Positions 1 to 5,398 of a DNA stretch of 5,398 nt are shown one piece after another. The translations under genes were made by a program, and so were the position numbers. The notes below the pieces were generated by a model, which was not told where the DNA came from, searched no databases, and saw nothing but the letters and a program-made list of their open reading frames with translations. Source of the DNA: an uncultured Lewinella sp. (lineage in GTDB: Bacteria > Bacteroidota > Bacteroidia > Chitinophagales > Saprospiraceae); NCBI GenBank assembly GCA_938021455.1, contig CALIGP010000111.1, positions 1 through 5,398 on the forward strand. Reading direction: 5' to 3'. Every line of letters starts with the position of its first letter. Position 1 is the stretch's first letter.

Positions 1-540
1 TGCCATATCAGTATCAAGAAGTACTTCCGCGATAGCACCTTCAAAGGTGTAGAGAACGATAGCATCGTCAAAACCTGCGTCCTGACCATTGTAATCATAG
101 TCGAGCGTTACAGTGCCCGTTTCAGGAATCTGTACAACAGCACGTGCAACAAGCAATACACCAGAGTCATCCGCTAGCGTTTGCAGCGTGATTGTCTCCG
201 AGTCAGAGAACTCAACCGAACCAATAGTTGGCGGAGCGATGGGGAAACCATCCGTGAAGAAAGCTTCAAGCGTCCAGTTCTCCGGAGCGAAATCACCCGT
301 GAAACCAATCGTAGGCTCATCACCCAGGCTGGCTGGAGAGATCGAGTACTGGAAGCGTCCACAACCATCAACGATTGGGCCGTTGCTTGGGTCGTTGTCA
401 TTAACGGTGATGTCAAACTGGAAAGCATCCAGCAGAGCCGTGTTGCCTCTAAAGAGCATTTGGGGGATAATCAAGCCCTGGCAGTTATCGTTCAGGGTCA
501 GGTTGATTTCAGAGACACAGGCCAGGTTGGGCTGTTCAAA
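1..540 (-). other. Cys module followed by the start of a FAPxNW beta-sandwich domain
   Basis: Residues 894-969 carry LACVSEINLTLNDNCQGLII, then DAFQFDITVNDNDPSNG and IVDGCGRFQYSI. I know this pattern (Cys, two strands, Cys, then a DNDPSNG..VDG.G stretch) from Saprospiraceae surface proteins, without a known function. From residue 970, TIGFTGDFAPENWTLE and later TGTVTLDYDYNGQDAGFDDA match a beta-sandwich seen in marine bacterial exported proteins whose hallmark is FAPxNW at the start and a (F/L)DYxYxxxDxxxxD strand later. The domain is cut by the window edge, so its end and whatever follows, perhaps a sorting signal, are not visible. Confidence 0.55.
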
Positions 541-3219
541 ACCGACGGTGACGGTGAAGGTCTCTACTGTTACTGCGCCATTGGCACTGGTAACGGTAAC
601 CGTAACGGTCACTACTCCGATATCATCACCGGTGAAGGTGAGCGAGCGGTCGAACTCTACATCAGCAACACCACAAGCTGTTCCTACAGTAATAATGTCC
701 TCCTCAGAAAGGGTAACCTCTGGGTTGTCATCAGTAAGTTCTATTACTTGGTCTGTAACGACGACAACAGGAACATTGTCTTCTTCTACCGTTACGGTAG
801 CATCACAAGTGCCCACTACTCCATTGGGGTTTGTTACCGTAAGTGTTACCGTATTCTCACCAATATCATCACAGGTAAAGTCCGTCTGACTTTCCATATA
901 GGTAAGCTCCGAACCACAGTTATCGCTCGAACCATTATCAATGGGAGAGGTCGCTGAAACGGTCGCTTCGCCTAAGACGTTGCCACCATTTTCGCTGGAT
1001 ACAGCAATAGCGTACTCACCAAACTGATCATTACCGAACGTAGTAATGACAAGCGTGTAATCACCAGGAACGAGATCAAGTTGAATTACCAAGTCAGGTT
1101 CATTACCGTTTGGTCCTTCATCATCAGCCGTACCAAGCAAGTTGCCACATGGATCTGCGGCATCAAAGCCTGATTCGTAAAGGGCCATGAAGCCGTCGTA
1201 GTTACCATTCTCAGCCATGCTGAAAGTGTACATATCCGCTGCATCAACAGTAAAACTAAAGGTTTCAAACGTTACGTTTGTACCTGCACCAGAAGGTGCA
1301 CAAGTTCCACCATTAAGGAAAGGGCGGTTGAAGGTTGCATCAGCAGGTTCAAGCGCTCCAGTGATCTCCGTTACGGGGTCACCACCAGTACCACCAGCCA
1401 GAGAAGCCATACCATTTTCATCGAGGGAAACGGTAACGTCTTGACAGACCGCCGTGACGGCTACTCCGGGCTCACAAGATTCCCAGAGGAAAGTTTCCAT
1501 TAATGGTTCTTCGCCAACGACGATTAGTCGGTTGGTAAAACCAAAATTTGTTACCGTGCAATCACCGCCCGGTGCAAAGTCCTCTCCCTGCTCTTGCGCA
1601 AAGAAAAATTTGTATTCCTGGTCTCCTAGTCCCATCATAACGGTGGCACAGTAGACACCGTCACCATCATCGTCAGACAAGAAATTAGCTCCTGGATTCC
1701 AGCCATTGAATTCACCAAATACACTGGCAGCATCAACAACGGGGAAACAAGAAAGGTCAACACATAGCGTAACGGGAGTCATGACTTCAGGGGTACACTC
1801 CTCATCACAGGTTTCAAAACCGTTCTGGATGGTAATCGGCTCAGTTCCTACCGTAATGAAACGGTTCGTAAAGCCAAAATTAGTAACCGTACAAGGGTCA
1901 CCAGGCGTCATGTCCTCGCCCTGTTCGACAGCCGTAAAGTAGAGGTATTCGTAATCACCAGGATTTAAAGACAAAGTAGCACAGAATACGCCATCGCCAT
2001 CCGGGTCAGTTACCATGTTGGCCCCAGGGTTGAAGTTATTGAACGTACCAAATACACTGGCAGCATCCGTATTTGCCTCGCAAGAAAGGTCAACACAGAA
2101 AGTAACGTCTGTAGGAACAACGGGCGGGACACAAGTACCATCGCCGCTGTTGAAACCAAATGAAACCATCTGATCTTGTCCATCAGCAACAGTAATGATT
2201 CGGTTGGTAAACTGACCATCACAGCAAGTGACCGTTCCGGCTGTACCTTCTGCTAAGCTTTCTTCGGTACCGTTAACCAGGAACTTGAATTCTGTATCAC
2301 CTGTATTCAGGAAAAGAGTTCCACACCAGTTTCCACCTCCAGCATCTGCTAGGGGATTGTTGCCGGGCTGAAAGTCTCCTCCAGGAAATCCGTTATTGCC
2401 GAAGATGTTTACGCTGGTAACATCAGCAATACAGGATACATCTACACAGAACTCTACATTGGCTCCGGCTGGAGGTGAGCAGACTGTTCCATCTGTACAT
2501 TCTCCAAAACAAGTATTAATTACGATGTCTTCAGTAACCGGAGCCAGGAAGCGATCATTGAAGTTCGCCGGGTCTGCACAATCCTGCCCAGAGATGTTTT
2601 CTTTACATTCGAAATTAGCACAAGCACCATTCGCAAAGGTGTAAAATGATGAGAAGCCTGCTGGGCGAGTGATCGTGATGGAGTATACACCATCCCCGTC
2701 TGGGTCCGTTAACGGGTTATCCCCGGGAACACCAAAATTTCCACCCCCTGCAAGGAAAATGCCAGCTGGATCAACTGCAATTTCGCTCGTTCCAACATTG
2801 AAAGTGATGGACACATCAGCGGGAGCCGTACAATCGGCAGTAGCATCACAGGATTCCCAGACAGAGCTAACCGTGGGAACTACCGTAGGACCTGTAGGAA
2901 CGGTGAAAGTCCGCCGGCCAGCATCATTCGCACAAGTCAGGCCACCTAAGTTTTCGGGGCCACCGGCACCATCAGCACCCGCAAAGAAAAAGCGGTACTC
3001 GAGTTCTTCTCCGGCGGCAAAGTCGAAAGTGCCACACCAAACATCGTTACCGGTGTTTGTCAGGCCGCGGAAATCTCCGTCGCCAAAGAGAATTTGTTGA
3101 GCCGCAAAGCCGGTAGTACCTGACACACAGGTATAATCGACACAAAACTCAACGGAAACTTGCCCTCGCGCAGCGAATGCTGATAGCGAGAGCATCATAA
3201 ATAGTAAAAACTTCTTCAT
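1..3219 (-). CDS. Secreted multidomain repeat protein with five CBM/E-set-like repeats, PPC-like and HYR-like domains (3' end outside window)
   Basis: I do not recognise a named gene. The frame is open for 1073 codons from ATG at 3219 to the window edge with no stop. The start is chosen because it gives a signal peptide at once (MKKFLLFMMLSLSAFAARG, then Q20) and the next in-frame codon class upstream ends in a TGA at 3270-3268. Domains in order: five Cys-rich repeats (about residues 21-588) with the pattern FCVDLSC, VFGxFNxxNPG, DxDGDGV, WCGT/FCAT, YEYxFF and C..FTNR, resembling the AMPK/CBM48-like modules common in Bacteroidota exported proteins; an HYR-type start (592-607); a PPC-like beta-sandwich (about 614-742); the HYR core with DNGSSDNCG (743-813); a second Ig-like repeat (814-893); a Cys module (894-969); and the start of a FAPENW beta-sandwich (970 onward). 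No catalytic motif was seen. The role is inferred as extracellular binding or adhesion, possibly to glycans. The missing C-terminus probably carries a T9SS sorting domain, which is not visible here. The visible part has about 163 Asp/Glu, 5 Lys and 15 Arg. Confidence 0.93.
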   Translation of the reverse strand, partial: MKKFLLFMMLSLSAFAARGQVSVEFCVDYTCVSGTTGFAAQQILFGDGDFRGLTNTGNDVWCGTFDFAAGEELEYRFFFAGADGAGGPENLGGLTCANDAGRRTFTVPTGPTVVPTVSSVWESCDATADCTAPADVSITFNVGTSEIAVDPAGIFLAGGGNFGVPGDNPLTDPDGDGVYSITITRPAGFSSFYTFANGACANFECKENISGQDCADPANFNDRFLAPVTEDIVINTCFGECTDGTVCSPPAGANVEFCVDVSCIADVTSVNIFGNNGFPGGDFQPGNNPLADAGGGNWCGTLFLNTGDTEFKFLVNGTEESLAEGTAGTVTCCDGQFTNRIITVADGQDQMVSFGFNSGDGTCVPPVVPTDVTFCVDLSCEANTDAASVFGTFNNFNPGANMVTDPDGDGVFCATLSLNPGDYEYLYFTAVEQGEDMTPGDPCTVTNFGFTNRFITVGTEPITIQNGFETCDEECTPEVMTPVTLCVDLSCFPVVDAASVFGEFNGWNPGANFLSDDDGDGVYCATVMMGLGDQEYKFFFAQEQGEDFAPGGDCTVTNFGFTNRLIVVGEEPLMETFLWESCEPGVAVTAVCQDVTVSLDENGMASLAGGTGGDPVTEITGALEPADATFNRPFLNGGTCAPSGAGTNVTFETFSFTVDAADMYTFSMAENGNYDGFMALYESGFDAADPCGNLLGTADDEGPNGNEPDLVIQLDLVPGDYTLVITTFGNDQFGEYAIAVSSENGGNVLGEATVSATSPIDNGSSDNCGSELTYMESQTDFTCDDIGENTVTLTVTNPNGVVGTCDATVTVEEDNVPVVVVTDQVIELTDDNPEVTLSEEDIITVGTACGVADVEFDRSLTFTGDDIGVVTVTVTVTSANGAVTVETFTVTVGFEQPNLACVSEINLTLNDNCQGLIIPQMLFRGNTALLDAFQFDITVNDNDPSNGPIVDGCGRFQYSISPASLGDEPTIGFTGDFAPENWTLEAFFTDGFPIAPPTIGSVEFSDSETITLQTLADDSGVLLVARAVVQIPETGTVTLDYDYNGQDAGFDDAIVLYTFEGAIAEVLLDTDMA
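541..1446 (-). other. HYR/Ig-like repeats with a PPC-like beta-sandwich between
   Basis: Residues 592-607 (CQDVTVSLDENGMASL) match the opening strands of the HYR-type repeat of Bacteroidota. The usual continuation, DNGSSDNCG then FTCDDIGENTVTLTV and TCDATVTVEE, comes only at residues 761-813. Between them residues about 614-742 form a separate domain: FETFSFTVDAADMYTFSM, D.FMALYESGFD..DPCGNLLGTADDEG, L.LVPGDYTLVITTF and GEYAIAV. This fits a PPC (pre-peptidase C-terminal)-like beta-sandwich. A second, Cys-poor Ig-like repeat follows at 814-893 with GDDIGVVTVTVTVTSANGAV, rich in alternating Thr-Val. The order of strands is read from the sequence; domain names are by family resemblance. Confidence 0.7.
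1456..2118 (-). repeat. Recent tandem duplication: units 4 and 5, 333-bp period
   Basis: U4 and U5 still match at the DNA level at a constant offset of 333 bp. A 21-bp identical run lies at 2047-2067 and 1714-1734, and a 17-bp identical run at 2081-2097 and 1748-1764. The block starting at 1861 aligns with that at 1528 with few changes. By hand count about 60 of the first 90 aligned residues are identical, including DAASVFG, EQGED and CTVTNFGFTNR. This is the youngest duplication in the array and a likely site for copy-number change. Confidence 0.85.
1456..3159 (-). repeat. Array of five CBM/E-set-like protein repeats of about 110-117 residues
   Basis: Units, in protein order: U1 residues 21-133 (3159-2821), U2 134-250 (2820-2470), U3 251-367 (2469-2119), U4 368-478 (2118-1786), U5 479-588 (1785-1456). 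Shared landmarks are FCVDxSC at the start, a VFGxFN or IFGNN strand, an Asp-rich loop, WCGT/FCAT/YCAT, a G-D-x-E-(Y/F)-x-(F/Y)-x-F strand, a Cys followed by F(T/N)(N/D)R, and a closing Cys motif (ESC, ETC, NTC, GTC). The order and the FN.W / YKF motifs recall AMPK-type glycogen-binding or CBM48-like E-set modules that recur in Bacteroidota exported proteins. Only U5 has the Trp of the FNGW motif, so sugar binding is plausible but unproven. U1-U3 are more diverged than U4 and U5. Confidence 0.85.
3163..3219 (-). other. Sec signal peptide of the downstream protein
   Basis: Residues 1-19 show a Lys-Lys n-region (K2, K3), a hydrophobic core of about twelve residues (FLLFMMLSLSAF) and a small-residue end (A17-R18-G19) before Q20. 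Cleavage before Gln after Ala-x-Gly is common in Bacteroidota exported proteins; cleavage after A16 is an alternative. No lipobox Cys follows, so the protein is not a lipoprotein. These two lysines are two of only five in the visible protein. Confidence 0.9.
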
Positions 3220-3270
3220 GGATCGTCTTTTAAAAAAATTATAATTTATAAATCTAAAGCTGTCTTCTCA
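3220..3270 (-). promoter_or_regulatory. Short AT-rich intergenic spacer with A-rich translation start region
   Basis: This 51-bp gap separates TAA (3273-3271) of the upstream gene from ATG (3219) of the downstream gene. It is strongly AT-rich and has no Shine-Dalgarno match. On the minus strand an AAAAGACG stretch sits about 5-12 bases before the ATG, fitting the A-rich, SD-poor starts usual in Bacteroidota. A 12-bp perfect palindrome (AAATTATAATTT) lies at 3236-3247. It has no GC stem, so it is not a convincing terminator. TAATTTTT at 3241-3234 loosely fits the Bacteroidota -7 element, but it is too close to the ATG and lacks a clear -33 partner. The simplest reading is a spacer inside an operon. 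Confidence 0.55.
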
Positions 3271-5398
3271 TTATTTCATCACCATAACTTCACCGGCTAT
3301 TTGTTCTACGTGGCCGTCGGTAAATTGCACCATAGCGGAATAGATATAAATACCGGTTTCAACGGGCTGACCTAATCGGTCACCTCCCCACCTAGCGGTG
3401 GAAGAATTAATGGGTTGATCGATTACACTAAAGAGTTCTGCTCCCCATCGGTCGTAAATGTTGAGGCTACGAATCACCCTTAAATCAGGCCCTCCTTGAA
3501 TTTCGAAATAATCATTAATGCCGTCTCCGTTCGGTGAAAATACGTTAGGAATATAGATTTTCCTTGTTTCGTCAACAACTATTGTCAGCTCGTCGGATGC
3601 TATGCAGCCATTTTCATCCATGACGGTGACCGAATAAGTCGTCGTTTCAGTAGGCTTAGCGATTGGTTCCAGGCAGTTGAGGCAACTCAAACCGGGCATG
3701 TTCTGCCAAGATACACTGTCAATCAGCGCGTTGGAAACCAGACGAAGTTGCAGGCTGTCCCCAATGGAGATAGAGAGATCAGGGCCCAGGCTAACGGAGA
3801 AGTCACAAGAAAGATCCGGTAAGGTCGTACAGCTCTGCACCGTTGAAGGCAAGCTGTTAGCGCAAGCGGAGGTAGACAGTGCCACTACGCTTAAGGAGGT
3901 AGACTCTTCCGGTGCAAGTCCGACAACCGTATAGTTGAGCTCGTTAGCGGCGAGCACCGTGCCGTCATTAAGCTCATAGCCGATGGCCCCTGGGATGGAT
4001 TCCCAGCCGAAGATCACGCTGTTTTCCGCGACTTCTACACAGCGGACCATTGGAGCAGGCAACTGGGAAACCACCGTAACATTTAGCTGAGTAGTTTCGC
4101 TTTCACAGCCATTATTCGATACGGAAAGGCTAATGACATAATCTCCTGCTACGGGGTAGCTGAACTCGTAAGATTCATAGCCAATAGCAACACCTCTGTT
4201 TACGGGAGTGGTATTCCAGTTAAAAACACCGTTGCTGGCCTGCGGTAAATCCCCACTGTAAGCAAGAGAGAACGACTCTCCCTCGCACAAGGTGAGGTTA
4301 TTAGTCAGGCCATTCAGCGTAAAGTCGCTAGTCGGCGCTGCGTTAACGGTTAATTCGAAAGTGGCCATACCGCCACAAGTTCCTTCATCATAAAGCGCGG
4401 TAATGAGGTGTTCACCAGTGCCCGCAGCATCTGCGCTAAAAGTATAAACCCCATTATTCTCGGTAACGCCCGGTCCATTGAAAGTAAACGTTCCCGTTCC
4501 GTCTCCTCCATTTTGGGTGGCGTTCAGTACAATATTGTTGCCTGCAGCTCCGAGGCAAAAAGCTTGGTTCGATGGCGGTGTTACGGTAAAAATCGGGCAA
4601 GTTTCCGCTTCGCAGCGTCCCGCTCCGACCGGGCTGTTTCCACAGGCTCCGCTGCCCAATGCAACGACTTCGACATCAACAAATTCTCCTTCGCTCAATC
4701 CGTCAACAAAAAGGTCAGTACTGTCCTGAAAGAACGCGACTCCTCCATTGACCATAACCTGGAAGCTGTCCACACCGGCTTCGGTGGTCCAGTTAAATTC
4801 CACGCTGGAAGAAGAGCTATTCCCACAGCCAATAACAGGGACGGCAAGCGGAGCTACCACCTCGATCATTTGGGTGAAAGTATCCTCACAGCCTTCGCTG
4901 TCTCTGACCAGCAGGATGACTTCTTTCATCCCTGGCGTAGACCAGGAAATATCTTGTGTCGTCGCACTCGTTGCCAACAAGGTGGCAGCAGGATCGGGGG
5001 CCGACCAAACATAGCTTATTCCAACCACCTCTGCACCTGCGTCCGCGCCCACTACCTCCTCCAAGCAGATTGGACCGGTGGGAAGCGTGAAGGAAGGGTC
5101 TGGCAAATCAATAATTTCAATATCCACAGAAGCCGGGAAAGAACAACCTCCTTCTTCAAAGACGGCTGTAACCGTGTAAATACCTGGCGCAAGAGCCGAA
5201 GGATTGAAATTTCCACCAACACTGAACGTGCTATCGCTAAAGGTCAGGGTACCAGATCCATCTCCCCCCATTACCGAGGTCGTTAGCTGGAAATCGACAT
5301 TATCCTCGACACAGAAGGGGCCAACGGGATCAATCTCAAAAGAAATAGCCGGACAAGACTGGGCGATACAGGTAATGGTGTCAGAAGTGACGGGAGCA
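3271..5398 (-). CDS. T9SS type B sorting domain-containing protein, adhesin-like, Ig/PKD/FN3 repeats (5' end outside window)
   Basis: The frame is open from the window edge to TAA at 3273-3271, giving 708 complete visible codons. An internal ATG at 5271 lies inside a domain and is not the start. Visible residues run: tail of an FN3-like domain (1-14), Ig-like A1 (15-97), PKD-like B1 (98-182), FN3-like C1 (183-264), then A2 (265-353), B2 (354-446), C2 (447-525), a PKD-like domain with LSCLNCLEPIAKP (526-613), and the T9SS type B / CHU_C sorting domain (614-708). The last has IYIPNVFSPNGDGINDYFEI, LNIYDRWG and GIYIYSA and ends in VMVMK. Family knowledge says this domain directs export through the type IX system, from periplasm to surface or medium. 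Function as a surface stalk or adhesin is inferred. No enzyme motif is seen in the visible part, but one could lie upstream. The next gene follows after 51 bp on the same strand, so an operon is likely. Cysteines sit at matching places in each repeat, which suits disulphides in an exported protein. Confidence 0.95.
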   Translation of the reverse strand, partial: APVTSDTITCIAQSCPAISFEIDPVGPFCVEDNVDFQLTTSVMGGDGSGTLTFSDSTFSVGGNFNPSALAPGIYTVTAVFEEGGCSFPASVDIEIIDLPDPSFTLPTGPICLEEVVGADAGAEVVGISYVWSAPDPAATLLATSATTQDISWSTPGMKEVILLVRDSEGCEDTFTQMIEVVAPLAVPVIGCGNSSSSSVEFNWTTEAGVDSFQVMVNGGVAFFQDSTDLFVDGLSEGEFVDVEVVALGSGACGNSPVGAGRCEAETCPIFTVTPPSNQAFCLGAAGNNIVLNATQNGGDGTGTFTFNGPGVTENNGVYTFSADAAGTGEHLITALYDEGTCGGMATFELTVNAAPTSDFTLNGLTNNLTLCEGESFSLAYSGDLPQASNGVFNWNTTPVNRGVAIGYESYEFSYPVAGDYVISLSVSNNGCESETTQLNVTVVSQLPAPMVRCVEVAENSVIFGWESIPGAIGYELNDGTVLAANELNYTVVGLAPEESTSLSVVALSTSACANSLPSTVQSCTTLPDLSCDFSVSLGPDLSISIGDSLQLRLVSNALIDSVSWQNMPGLSCLNCLEPIAKPTETTTYSVTVMDENGCIASDELTIVVDETRKIYIPNVFSPNGDGINDYFEIQGGPDLRVIRSLNIYDRWGAELFSVIDQPINSSTARWGGDRLGQPVETGIYIYSAMVQFTDGHVEQIAGEVMVMK
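3274..3558 (-). other. T9SS type B C-terminal sorting domain (CHU_C / gliding motility-associated C-terminal type)
   Basis: The last 95 residues of the upstream protein form the export signal. Seen directly: IPNVFSPNGDGINDYF at the start, then LNIYDRWGAELF, RWGG...G.PV.TGIYIYSA, and a DG..EQIAGEVMVMK end. These are the hallmark blocks of the type B domain, called CHU_C in Pfam and the gliding motility-associated C-terminal domain in TIGRFAM. The domain is complete and ends at the natural terminus, so the protein is intact at this end. It is richer in basic residues than the rest of the protein. Confidence 0.96.
3559..3822 (-). other. Juxta-terminal PKD/Ig-like domain before the sorting domain
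   Basis: Visible residues 526-613 of the upstream protein. The pattern SLGPDLSISIGDSLQL, then W..., LSCLNCLEPIAKP, TTTYSVTVMDENGC and DELTIVVDETRK is a module I know from the position just before T9SS type B domains in Saprospiraceae-like proteins. The two close cysteines (SCLNC) probably form a local disulphide or pair with those nearby. It differs from the B-type PKD-like domains upstream, so it is not a third copy of the supra-repeat. Confidence 0.85.
3823..5355 (-). repeat. Two copies of a three-domain supra-repeat (Ig-like, PKD-like, FN3-like) within the upstream CDS
   Basis: Copy 1 spans 5355-4606 (about 250 residues) and copy 2 spans 4605-3823 (about 261 residues). A domains share CPxI/F at the start, FC, NGGDGTGTFTF or MGGDGSGTLTF, F(N/S)..A..G, and (F/Y)(E/D)EG.C before the last strand; A2 keeps the GPGV motif of this Ig-like family and A1 has lost it. 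B domains share DFTL/SFTL, an early Cys, a (V/F).W core, the S.PG or YPVAGDY turn and (E/N)GCE. C domains share P.V.C, SV.F.W, V.GL, VVAL, ACGNS or ACANS, and a closing Cys. Residues just before copy 1 (TCIAQSCP) match the end of C1 (RCEAETCP), so at least one more C domain lies upstream. The copies are diverged at the DNA level, so this is an old duplication. Confidence 0.85.

Noticed and set aside
541..640. Short GTTACC/GTAACG-like DNA repeats
   Set aside because: They are explained by alternating Thr-Val codons in beta-strands of the Ig-like repeat and show no regular spacing of a CRISPR array or iteron.
113..957. Two overlapping 258-codon plus-strand open frames (113-889 and 181-957)
   Set aside because: Both lie antisense to a minus-strand frame that encodes clear Ig-like, PPC-like and HYR-like domains. 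Their products are low-complexity or show no domain, and the one at 181 is in exact codon antiphase, which favours long shadow frames.
1456..3159. CRISPR-like or mobile-element repeat
   Set aside because: The repeats are in-frame protein modules with diverging DNA. There are no spacers, inverted ends or transposase.
3236..3247. 12-bp palindrome AAATTATAATTT as a terminator or operator
   Set aside because: It has no GC pairs for a stable stem, and such palindromes are expected by chance in so AT-rich a gap. Kept only as a note in the spacer entry.
3231..3262. Bacteroidota-type promoter (TAnnTTTG with TTTG) in the gap
   Set aside because: TAATTTTT fits loosely but lies only about 15 bases before the ATG, and the only upstream candidate (CTTTAG) is a poor -33 match.
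3271..5271. Start of the upstream gene at the ATG at 5271
   Set aside because: The frame stays open for 42 more codons to the window edge, and those residues (FEIDPVGPFC and onward) complete the A1 domain. The ATG is an internal Met.
4408..5286. 292-codon plus-strand open frame
   Set aside because: It is antisense to the well-supported Ig/PKD/FN3 repeats of the T9SS cargo gene. The product lacks recognisable motifs and the frame has no plausible start context.

Overview
The window looks like part of a Bacteroidota genome, most likely a Saprospiraceae/Lewinella-type aquatic or marine bacterium. The main evidence is a C-terminal type IX secretion (T9SS) type B sorting domain at the end of the upstream gene. 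It is preceded by a PKD-like domain with the SC..CL.P.A.P signature that is typical of that lineage. The placement rests on domain style recalled from these families, not on a database search.

Layout: the whole window is transcribed from the minus strand and holds two large genes, both cut by the window edges. The upstream gene (5398 to 3271) lacks its 5' part; 708 residues are visible. They form two copies of a three-domain supra-repeat (Ig-like, PKD-like, FN3-like), the tail of a third FN3-like domain, a last PKD-like domain and the T9SS type B domain. After a 51-bp AT-rich gap comes the downstream gene (3219 to 1), with its start and signal peptide intact and its 3' end outside the window. 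Its 1073 visible residues contain five Cys-rich, CBM/E-set-like repeats of about 110 residues, a PPC-like beta-sandwich set next to or into an HYR-type Ig repeat, a second Ig-like repeat, a small Cys module and the start of a 'FAPxNW' beta-sandwich. Hand translation of the second gene in full found no stop or frameshift.

Both products should be exported and act at or outside the cell surface: one as a probable T9SS-anchored adhesin-like stalk, the other as a secreted protein with sugar-binding-looking repeats. The short same-strand gap suggests co-transcription. Both are strongly acidic and very poor in lysine, as expected of extracellular, Cys-rich, Ca-binding or salt-exposed proteins.

No RNA gene, mobile element, CRISPR array or enzyme active site was seen. 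The plus-strand open frames are antisense shadows. I do not see a demonstrable new biological system. The more interesting points are the repeat architecture, the co-varying cysteines, the domain insertion, the extreme charge bias and the in-phase tandem-stop junction between the genes.
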